Origin: Chloroflexota bacterium
GTDB lineage: Bacteria > Chloroflexota > Dormibacteria > Dormibacterales > Dormibacteraceae
Assembly: GCA_005879675.1 (NCBI GenBank)
Contig: VBJE01000108.1
Coordinates: 1 to 9,467 of the forward strand
DNA: 9,467 bases
Direction of reading: 5' to 3'
The notes beneath the pieces were generated by a model. That model was not told the origin of the DNA and searched no databases. It worked only from the letters and a program-made list of their open reading frames with translations. Every line of letters starts with the position of its first letter. The stretch's first letter is position 1. Position numbers and translations under genes: made by a program. Of this stretch, positions 1 to 6,072 are shown one piece after another.

Positions 1-899
1 CGGCTGCGGACGCTGATCTTCGTCAGCTCGCTCGAGACTTCCTTGAACAGGATCGCCAGCTCAAGGCCGGCGATGCTGTTGAGCGTATCGATGATGCCCT
101 CCGACTCCGCCATGACCGCGATCGCCTCCTTCAGCATCCTGCGCGTCACCTTCGCCCAGGCCAGGCGCCCTTCCATCTCCACCCGCATCGTCGCGAGCGC
201 CAGCCCGCTGAGTTTGAGCGTGGTCTCGGGCCGCATCTTGTAGACCTGGGTCGCGATGTGGCCGGGGTCGGCGCCCAGGCGCGCGAGGCGCGCCGCGTCC
301 TCGAGCGCGCGCGGAGTCGTGTTCTCATGGCGAAAACCGCCTGTGTCGGTCAGCAGCGCCACGTAGAGGGTGGTCGCGATCGTCGGCGTGATCTGGTAAC
401 CGAAGTGATCGAGCATCTCCATCACCATCTGCCCCACCGCGGACGCATTCGAGTCGATGACGTTGATGTCGCCGAAGCGGGAGTTCGAGGGATGGTGGTC
501 GATGTTCACGATCGTCGCGTGCGACGCGATGCGCCGCACAGCGCTGCCCGAGCGTTCGAGGTTGCCGGAGTCGAAGAAGAAGACCAGCTGCGGATCGACT
601 CCGTGCGGCGGCTCGGCCTGGATGTCCTCGAACCCCGGTAGGAAGGCGTACATCGGCGGCAGCGGCGGCGGCACCAGCACCCAGACGTCTTTGCCCTCGG
701 TGCGCAGCGCTTCCGCGAACGCGAGGCTGCAGCCGAGGGTGTCGCCGTCGGCGTCCTTGTGGCCGAAGATCAGGATCTCCTGGTTGGCGTCGACCAGGTC
801 CTTGATCTCGTCGTAGAGGTGTGGTTTGTCGAGCTGCGCGGTCGCTATCGCTGTTGCTCCTCCTCCCCATTCACGGGGAGGTGGCCCTTTCCTCCCCAT
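1..899 (-). CDS. nrnA: DHH-family phosphoesterase, NrnA-like (3' end off window)
   Basis: The 299 visible codons match the catalytic DHH domain of bifunctional oligoribonuclease / pAp phosphatase (NrnA) and related cyclic-dinucleotide phosphodiesterases. These are cytoplasmic metal-dependent enzymes that degrade short RNAs, pAp or pGpG/pApA. Visible motifs are GHKDADGD (46-53), an aspartate in FFFDSG (D110), the signature NIDHHPSN (132-139) and LLTDTGGF (182-189). The C-terminal DHHA1 domain lies beyond the left edge. Motif I is slightly unusual: the family normally has a proline before DGD, and here it is alanine. The only in-frame start is the ATG at 899-897: a TGA lies directly before it and no ATG, GTG or TTG follows before the conserved domain. 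That ATG sits in a palindromic repeat and overlaps rbfA by about 55 nt. The first 21 or so residues are repeat-derived and probably not functional. The exact substrate cannot be decided from sequence; the symbol is given by family and by position after rbfA. Confidence 0.88.
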   Translation of the reverse strand, partial: MGRKGPPPREWGGGATAIATAQLDKPHLYDEIKDLVDANQEILIFGHKDADGDTLGCSLAFAEALRTEGKDVWVLVPPPLPPMYAFLPGFEDIQAEPPHGVDPQLVFFFDSGNLERSGSAVRRIASHATIVNIDHHPSNSRFGDINVIDSNASAVGQMVMEMLDHFGYQITPTIATTLYVALLTDTGGFRHENTTPRALEDAARLARLGADPGHIATQVYKMRPETTLKLSGLALATMRVEMEGRLAWAKVTRRMLKEAIAVMAESEGIIDTLNSIAGLELAILFKEVSSELTKISVRS

Positions 900-1294
900 T
901 CACGGGGAGGTGGCGGCGAAGCCGCCGGAGGATCAGGGTCGGAGGGCGTTGCCGGGAGCACCTCTTTCAACAGCTCGGAGATATGCACGCTGTACTCGAT
1001 CGAGGGATCGAGCTCGAAACGCAGCTCGGGCGAGAACTTCAGGTTCTGCAGACGGCGTCCGAGCTCATGCCGGATGACGCCCTTGGCGGAAACGAGGCCC
1101 TTGATCGACGCCTGCTGCTCGTCGGGCTTGCCCAGGACGGACACCCGCACGCGCGCCTGCCGCAGGTCGGGCGACATGCGGACGGCCGTGATGCTCACGA
1201 AACCGATACGAGGATCCTTGAGATCGCGCCGGATGATGGACATGATCTCTTCGCGCACCTGCTCCCCGACCTGGTCCGCGCGGTAGCTGGTCAT
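845..1294 (-). CDS. rbfA: Ribosome-binding factor A with repeat-derived C-terminal tail
   Basis: RbfA is a small KH-fold protein that binds the 30S subunit and helps late 16S rRNA maturation near the 5' helix. Conserved stretches are LKDPRIGFVSITAV (25-38), SPDLRQARVRVSVLG (41-55) and LRFELDPSIEYSVHISELL (91-109). I chose the ATG at 1294-1292 over the upstream TTG at 1321. It gives the usual N-terminus (MTSYRADQVGEQV) and has GGTGG five bases upstream at 1300-1304. The protein is 149 residues; the family is usually about 115-125 and ends soon after the SELLKE helix. The excess (about residues 116-149) is rich in Pro, Gly and Glu, and residues 122-145 are encoded by the palindromic repeat at 861-931. 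The repeat therefore appears to have displaced the original stop codon. The gene starts 33 nt after infB stops. Confidence 0.93.
   Translation of the reverse strand: MTSYRADQVGEQVREEIMSIIRRDLKDPRIGFVSITAVRMSPDLRQARVRVSVLGKPDEQQASIKGLVSAKGVIRHELGRRLQNLKFSPELRFELDPSIEYSVHISELLKEVLPATPSDPDPPAASPPPPREWGGKGHLPVNGEEEQQR
861..931. repeat. Duplicated palindromic (REP/MITE-like) element at the rbfA/DHH junction
   Basis: A perfect 25-nt direct repeat occurs at 861-885 and 890-914, separated by four bases. Each copy holds the hairpin CCTCCCC-attcac-GGGGAGG (862-881 and 891-910; 7-bp stem, 6-nt loop). The second copy continues into another perfect hairpin, GGCGGC-gaa-GCCGCC (912-926), followed by GGAGG (927-931) that could pair back to the CCTCC arm. 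The layout resembles the dispersed palindromic units found in many GC-rich bacterial genomes, with the first copy truncated. It is translated in two frames inside the RbfA tail and a third time as the start of the DHH protein. There is no U-tract, so it is not a standard terminator. Whether it is dispersed genome-wide cannot be seen from one window. Confidence 0.8.
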
Positions 1295-1299
1295 GCTGA

Positions 1300-1304
1300 C
1301 CACC
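1300..1304 (-). promoter_or_regulatory. Shine-Dalgarno site of rbfA
   Basis: On the coding strand GGTGG lies five bases before the ATG at 1294, preceded by AAAGG. It supports this start over the TTG further upstream. Confidence 0.5.
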
Positions 1305-1327
1305 GCCTTTAGCGAGCACAATCTCGC

Positions 1328-3310
1328 TTAAATTTCTTCCCGCTCGAGTCGATAGGTCTCCATGGCGTCACCGGCGACGAAGTCTTCCCAGCCTTCGAGC
1401 CCGATGCCGCACTCCTGGCCGGCCGGCATCTCGCGCACGTCTTCTTTGAAGTGCTTGAGCGAGTTGATCCGGCCCTCGAAGAGCTGCTCTCTACCCCGGA
1501 AAAGCTTGACCCAGCCACCACGGCTGACCTTGCCCTCCATTACGCGGCTCCCGGCGATGATGCCGGTGCGCGGGATCTTGATCGGGGTGATGACCTCGAC
1601 CCGACCTTCGCGGATCTGCCGGTACGTCGGCTCGCGCAGTCCCTTGGCCGCGCGCTCCACGTCCTCGGTCAGCTTGTAGATGACGTCGTAATAGCGCACC
1701 TCCACCTTGGCGCGCTCGGCGGCCGCGGTGCTTGCCGGCGTCGGCTTGAGGTTGAAGCAGACGATGATCGCGCTCGACACGCTCGCCAGCAAAAGGTCGG
1801 AGTCGCTGACCGCGCCCACGCCCTGGCCGACGATCTTGATCGCCACCACGGGGTCTTCGATCTTCTGCAACGCGGCCAGCAGAGCCTCGAGCGTGCCCTG
1901 CGCGTCGGCCTTGACGACCAGGCTGAGCTCTTTGACCTCGCCCTCCTTGGCGCGGCGGGCCAGGTCCTCGAGGGTGATGCGCGGCGCAACCTCGCGCGCG
2001 GCTTCCTGGGTGCGCTTCTCGATGAGCTTGGTCAGCGCGATCTGGCGAGCAGCCTTCTCGGAGCCCACGACCTGGAAGATGTCGCCGGCCTGCGCGACCT
2101 CGCTCATGCCGGAGACGACGACGGGCGTCGCGGGAGGAGCCTCGGTCACGCTCTGGCCGCGGTCGTCCGCCAGGGCGCGCACGCGGCCGTAGATGTGACC
2201 GCAGACGAAGTCGTCGCCGACCTTCAGCGTCCCGGCCTGGACGAGCACGGTGGCGACCGGGCCGCGGCCACGCTCCAGGTGGGCGTCGACGATGGTGCCG
2301 ATGGCGTTGCGGTCGGGGTTCGCCTTCAGCTCCAGGATGTCGGATGACAGCACGATCGTCGTCAGCAGGTCGTCGATGCCCTTGCCGGTCTTGGCGCTCA
2401 GGTGCACGCACTCGTGCTCACCGCCGTAGTGCCGGGTCACGATCCCCTGCTCGGCGAGCTGCTGGTGGACACGGTCTGGATTGGCGTTGTCCTTGTCGAC
2501 CTTGTTGATGGCGACGATGATCGGCACCTTCGCCGCACGCGCGTGGTGGATTGCTTCGACGGTCTGCGGCATCACGCCGTCGTCCGCCGCGACCACGAGG
2601 ACGACAAGGTCGGTGACCTGCGCGCCGCGGGCGCGCATCGCCGTGAACGCTTCGTGACCTGGTGTATCGATGAAGACGACGGGGTGGCCGTCCGCGGTCT
2701 CGATCTTGTAAGCGCCGATCCGCTGCGTGATGCCGCCGGCTTCGCCCGCGGCGACGCGAGTCTGCCTGATGGCGTCGAGGATCGACGTCTTGCCATGGTC
2801 GACGTGCCCGAGCACCGTGACGATGGGCGGCCGGGGCTTGAGCTTCCCGGGGTCCTCCTTGGCGAGCGAGAAGAGCTCCTCGCGGGACGTCGTGACGACG
2901 TCTCCGTCGCCCGCGGCGGCCTCGGTCGCGACCACGTCTTCGCTCGCCACCGGCTCGACGGTGTAGCCGAACTCGTCGGCCACGATCTCGGCCGTGGCGA
3001 AGTCGATCACCTGGTTGATGGTGGCCAGGATCTTGGAGGCCATGAGCTTTTTGATCACCTCGACCGGGCTCACGCCGAGCTTTTCGGCGAGGTCTTTGAC
3101 TGAGAGGGTCGGTGGAAGGACCGCCCGCCGGTCGCCGTTGGTCTCGATCTTGGGAGTGACGATCGTCGGCTTGAACGCGGTGCGGGCAGCCTCGATCGCG
3201 CCGGGCGCGAGCGGCGCCGCGGCGTTGCGGGTCAACCTCCGCTGTTGCAGGAAGTTGACCAGCTCCTTCTGGCTGATCCCGAGTTCGCGTGCAAGTTCGT
3301 GTGCCTTCAT
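1328..3310 (-). CDS. infB: Translation initiation factor IF-2
   Basis: IF-2 is the GTPase that brings fMet-tRNA to the 30S subunit and promotes 50S joining. The protein has 660 residues. An N-terminal IF2N-like helix-turn segment starts at MKAHELARELGISQ (1-14). A second IF2_N domain spans about 65-120 (SVKDLAEKLGVSPVEVIKKL). The G domain follows with G1 GHVDHGKT (168-175), G2 GGITQ (192-196), G3 DTPGHE (215-220), G4 NKVD (269-272) and G5 SAK (305-307). The remaining domains follow, ending in the C2 fMet-tRNA-binding region (GQECGIGLEGWEDF near the end). The linker between N-terminal and G domains is short, unlike the long forms in E. coli or Streptomyces. I chose the ATG at 3310 because family similarity begins exactly there. 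The reading frame extends 49 codons upstream, but those residues are shadow coding of ylxR. No good ribosome-binding site is visible. The start is 56 nt after the ylxR stop. Confidence 0.97.
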   Translation of the reverse strand: MKAHELARELGISQKELVNFLQQRRLTRNAAAPLAPGAIEAARTAFKPTIVTPKIETNGDRRAVLPPTLSVKDLAEKLGVSPVEVIKKLMASKILATINQVIDFATAEIVADEFGYTVEPVASEDVVATEAAAGDGDVVTTSREELFSLAKEDPGKLKPRPPIVTVLGHVDHGKTSILDAIRQTRVAAGEAGGITQRIGAYKIETADGHPVVFIDTPGHEAFTAMRARGAQVTDLVVLVVAADDGVMPQTVEAIHHARAAKVPIIVAINKVDKDNANPDRVHQQLAEQGIVTRHYGGEHECVHLSAKTGKGIDDLLTTIVLSSDILELKANPDRNAIGTIVDAHLERGRGPVATVLVQAGTLKVGDDFVCGHIYGRVRALADDRGQSVTEAPPATPVVVSGMSEVAQAGDIFQVVGSEKAARQIALTKLIEKRTQEAAREVAPRITLEDLARRAKEGEVKELSLVVKADAQGTLEALLAALQKIEDPVVAIKIVGQGVGAVSDSDLLLASVSSAIIVCFNLKPTPASTAAAERAKVEVRYYDVIYKLTEDVERAAKGLREPTYRQIREGRVEVITPIKIPRTGIIAGSRVMEGKVSRGGWVKLFRGREQLFEGRINSLKHFKEDVREMPAGQECGIGLEGWEDFVAGDAMETYRLEREEI

Positions 3311-3366
3311 GTCGGAACTACTGATTATGCCGCCCGCGGCGAATTCGAAACCTCGGGCCGGCGTCC

Positions 3367-3621
3367 TTAAGGCGCGATCTCGGTCCAGACGGAGGGCGTG
3401 ACCGCGGCGCTCAGCGCCCTGTCCAGGGATCGCTTCTTGCGCGCGGTGGCGATGCATTCCGGGGTCGCGTGCAGGTAGGCGCCCCGCCCCGGCAGCCTTC
3501 CCGAAGGGTCCGCGACCACGAGCCCGTCCGGCCGGCGAACCAGGCGGACCAACCGCGCCTTATCGCCCTCCTGCCGGCAGGCGACGCAGGTCCTAACCGG
3601 GATGTGGCGGGCTTTCGCCAT
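3367..3621 (-). CDS. ylxR: YlxR/RnpM-family (DUF448) RNA-binding protein
   Basis: This is an 84-residue basic protein of the DUF448 family, typically encoded between nusA and infB. In Bacillus and Clostridioides the family binds RNase P RNA and modulates its activity (hence RnpM). A role here as a small nucleoid- or RNA-associated regulator is inference by family. Visible signatures are RTCVACR (10-16), the family hallmark GRGAY (45-49) and PEC (54-56). C12, C15 and C56 are the only cysteines. Length fits the family (about 80-100). The ATG at 3621-3619 lies inside nusA, giving a 29-nt overlap with the nusA stop at 3593 and implying translational coupling. The companion gene ylxQ (L7Ae-like), common at this spot in Firmicutes, is absent. 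Confidence 0.92.
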   Translation of the reverse strand: MAKARHIPVRTCVACRQEGDKARLVRLVRRPDGLVVADPSGRLPGRGAYLHATPECIATARKKRSLDRALSAAVTPSVWTEIAP

Positions 3622-4627
3622 CGTTGTCGCTCGGCTTGATGTCGATCCGGAAGCCGGTCAGCTTGGCCGCCAGCCGCGCGTTCTGACCGTCGCGGCCGAT
3701 CGCGAGCGAGAGCTGGTTCTTCGGCACCAGCACAGTCGCCGTCCGCGTCACCCGGTCGATGGTGACCCTGTCGGCGCGAGCCGGTCCGAGGGCCGCCGCG
3801 ACGAGCGCTTCGGGGTCTTCCGACCACGGGACGATGTCGACATGCTCATTCGCGAGCTCGCTCAAGATGGCCCGGTGCCTCACCCCCTTGGGGCCGACGC
3901 ACGCCCCGACCGGGTCGAGCCCAGGCTCGCTGGACGAGACCGCGATCTTGGTGCGCAGGCCGGGTTCGCGGGCGATGGCGCGCACCTGCACAGTGCCGGC
4001 CTTGATCTCTGGGACCTCGGCCTCGAGCAGGCGATGGACGAAGGTCCGCGCCGCGCGCGAGACGCGCACCTGGGCCTGCTTGCGGTTGTGCTGGGTGTCG
4101 AGGATCACGACGAGCACCGGTCGCCCCGGAATGAGCTGCTCGCCCGGGATCTGCTCCTCTGGCGGCATCACGCCTTCCGCGCGTCCGAGGTCGACGTAGA
4201 CGATGCCCGACTCGATGCGGTCGACGACCCCGGTCGCGAGCTCGCCCTTGTGCTCGGCGACGTCGCGCAGCGCCTTGTCGCGTTCCAGGTCGTGTATGTG
4301 CCGCAGGACAGCGTGCTTGGCGGTCTGCGCCGCCATGCGCTTGAAGTCTTCGGACGGGAGGTCGCGAACTTCGACGTTGCCGTCGCGAACGACGCGGCTG
4401 TGGACGTCCAGGGCCCCGGTCTTCGTGTCGAGCTTGACGCTGACGTCCCCTTCCGCGTTGAAAGCGCGCTTGTAGGCGACCGCCAGCGCGCCCTCGACCG
4501 TGTGCAGCATCTCGTCGACTGGAATGCCCAGCTCGGTACAGAGCGCGCTCAGCGCCTCCGCGAGCGACTGCGTGGACGGCTCAGATTGCGACCGCGAGCC
4601 TGCCCGCGACAACGTCTTCCCATGCAA
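3593..4627 (-). CDS. nusA: Transcription termination/antitermination factor NusA
   Basis: NusA binds RNA polymerase and nascent RNA, modulating pausing, termination and antitermination. Order of domains (344 residues from the TTG at 4627): N-terminal RNAP-binding domain about 20-125, S1 domain about 128-192 (GELATGVVDRIESGIVYVDLG), KH1 with loop GPKG (245-248), and KH2 with GRDGQN (311-316) followed by ARLAAKLTG. The protein stops soon after KH2, so it lacks the C-terminal acidic repeats of enterobacterial NusA. This is the compact form known in Thermotoga and many Gram-positives. No ATG or GTG exists before M40, which would truncate the N-terminal domain, so translation must use a TTG: either 4627 or 4612 (preceded closely by GGAAG). 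Both lie inside rimP, giving 32-47 nt of overlap and probable translational coupling. The 3' end overlaps ylxR by 29 nt. Confidence 0.95.
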   Translation of the reverse strand: MHGKTLSRAGSRSQSEPSTQSLAEALSALCTELGIPVDEMLHTVEGALAVAYKRAFNAEGDVSVKLDTKTGALDVHSRVVRDGNVEVRDLPSEDFKRMAAQTAKHAVLRHIHDLERDKALRDVAEHKGELATGVVDRIESGIVYVDLGRAEGVMPPEEQIPGEQLIPGRPVLVVILDTQHNRKQAQVRVSRAARTFVHRLLEAEVPEIKAGTVQVRAIAREPGLRTKIAVSSSEPGLDPVGACVGPKGVRHRAILSELANEHVDIVPWSEDPEALVAAALGPARADRVTIDRVTRTATVLVPKNQLSLAIGRDGQNARLAAKLTGFRIDIKPSDNDGESPPHPG

Positions 4628-5051
4628 GGTGGATGATCACCGGCGCGCGGCCGCGCAGACCGGGTGCCTGGACCGCGATCCCGGCGGTGTCGACCGCTAC
4701 CAGCTGGCCTTCGACCACCGACTCAGACTCACCCGTCCTGTAGCGGACGTTGACGCGCTTGCCGTGGAAGCGCTCGTAGTCGTGGTGGGTGCGCAGCGGT
4801 CGCTCAGCGCCGGGCGAGGAGACTTCCAGGTCATACGGTCCCTCGATGAGGCGCGAATGGTCCAGCAGCGGTCCGGCAACTCTGCTGACGCGCTCGCAGT
4901 CTTCGATCGTGATCGGCTCGTTGTGGTCGATGGAGATCCGCAGCGTACGCCCGGAGTGGCCCGATTGGTCGAGCGCATACAGCTCGTAGCCCATGTGGTT
5001 GAGCGTGGGCTCGAGCAACTCCTTGATCGACGGTATGGGCCAGGTCGGCAT
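4581..5051 (-). CDS. rimP: Ribosome maturation factor RimP
   Basis: RimP assists early 30S assembly around 16S rRNA and S12. The 156-residue product matches the usual length (150-160). It shows the family N-terminal alpha/beta domain (PTLNHMGYELYALDQS, then LRISIDHNEPITIEDCERVSR) with the signature LEVSSPGAERPL at 75-86. The C-terminal SH3-like beta domain follows (KRVNVRY to the end). The start is an ATG at 5051-5049, 30 nt after the presumed end of secF, with only a weak ribosome-binding site. Its position directly before nusA is the canonical rimP-nusA-infB arrangement. Its 3' end overlaps the nusA start region. Confidence 0.95.
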   Translation of the reverse strand: MPTWPIPSIKELLEPTLNHMGYELYALDQSGHSGRTLRISIDHNEPITIEDCERVSRVAGPLLDHSRLIEGPYDLEVSSPGAERPLRTHHDYERFHGKRVNVRYRTGESESVVEGQLVAVDTAGIAVQAPGLRGRAPVIIHLAWEDVVAGRLAVAI

Positions 5052-5081
5052 GTCCGGTGTCTAGCCCAAGGTTAGCAGTCG

Positions 5082-6072
5082 TTACCGCAGGGGCTGCAGT
5101 CTCCGCCAGACGACCAGCAGCGGCGAGGCGTTGAAGATCGAGCTGTAAGCGCGAGACCCTGCAGCGTCGAGCCGCCCGCGATGAGGATGCCGGCGAGCAC
5201 GAGGACGACGGTGAAGCTGGTGATGATCGACCGCGCCGCGGTCTGCATGATGCTCAGGTTCACGACCTGCTCGAACGAAAGGCGCTGGCTCACGCGCAGG
5301 TTCTCGCGGATTCGGTCGAAGACGACGATCGTGTCGTGGACGGAAAAGCCGACCACCGTCAGCACGGCGGTGACGAAGAACGCGTCGATCTCGCCGATCC
5401 TCCAGTGCAGCCAGGCGCCCATGATCGAGAAGATGCCGGTCAGGATGAAGACGTCGTGCAAAAGGCGGCGAGCGCGGAACCGCCGAACTGAAAGCCGGCG
5501 CGCCATCCTCCCGGCACGTTGCGGAAGCGGATGGCCAGCAGCATCAGGATGGCCAGCGAGGCCACCACGACGGCGAGCGCTGAGAGCGCGATGGTCTCAC
5601 CGGCGATCGTGCCGCCGACCACGAGGATCTGCTGCACGTTGGTCGGCCCGAGCCTGTTTTTCAGGTCGGTCTGGATACCGGTCACCTGGCTGGCGGTAAG
5701 CGGTGGGTAGCGGATGATGTAGCCGTCGCCGCCGGTCGAGATGACCGAGCCGTTCACGCCCTCGGCGTCGACCGCGCCCTGCACCTGGGCCAGCGTCGGA
5801 TGGTTGGCGAAGGCGACGGTCAGCTCGGTGCCGCCGGCGAAGTCGATGCCGAGGGCGAAATGTTTGGTCGCCATCGAAACGATCCCAGGGACGATGACGA
5901 TCAACGACAGGGCAAAGAACAGGTTTCGCCTGCCGGTGATGTTGAGCCTGCGGGGCTTTCGCTCCGCTACGGGCGCCGGCGCCGACGCCGGCTCGACCTT
6001 GGGCTCCGGGGCCCCGTCCGCAACGATGTCGGCGCCCTGCTCCTCCGCGCTTACGTCAGAGAGTTCGGACAC
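5082..6072 (-). pseudogene. secF: SecF, protein translocase subunit, broken by two frameshifts
   Basis: SecF pairs with SecD as the RND-like, proton-driven accessory of SecYEG. The visible parts, read across three frames, rebuild most of SecF. Frame 1 starts at the GTG at 6072 (or TTG at 6084) and has a Pro/Ala-rich cytoplasmic leader of about 45 residues, TM1, the D1 motif GIDFAGGTEL, the exported domain and TM2 to GSALAAF. Frame 2 resumes at LLHDVFILTGIFSIMG and has GFSVHDTIVVFDRIREN and ARSIITSFTVVLVLAG, to GGSTLQGLAL. Frame 3 ends AYSSIFNASPLLVVW with TAA at 5084-5082. The first break lies in a T4 run on the coding strand (5460-5463); one more T would restore frame. The second lies near 5147-5152, where about ten residues of the last membrane helix are missing along with the frame. 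secF overlaps the secD stop (6056). Identification is firm; whether the lesions are real or assembly errors is open. Confidence 0.88.

Noticed and set aside
325..870. A 181-codon minus-strand frame starting at the ATG in the first repeat copy
   Set aside because: It is out of frame with the DHH domain and the product is Arg/Pro/Gly-rich noise. The neighbouring frame shows all the DHH motifs.
861..914. CRISPR-like direct repeats
   Set aside because: Only two copies exist with a 4-nt gap. They are internally palindromic and partly coding, so they fit a palindromic repeat element rather than a repeat-spacer array.
3311..3457. N-terminal extension of IF-2 from a start at 3457
   Set aside because: The 49 extra residues are out-of-frame ylxR sequence with no IF-2 similarity. 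Family similarity starts exactly at the ATG at 3310.
1451..4636. Other long plus-strand open frames opposite infB, nusA and rimP (such as 1451-2347, 2402-3103, 3602-4636)
   Set aside because: All are antisense to strongly conserved genes, and their products look like shadow translations with no family resemblance.
5440..5506. Programmed ribosomal frameshifting or a two-piece SecF at the first break
   Set aside because: The T4 run does not fit a -1 slippery heptamer in the zero frame. The second fragment's ATG at 5506 has no spacing from its GGGAGG, and that fragment also ends out of frame, so neither model yields a complete SecF.
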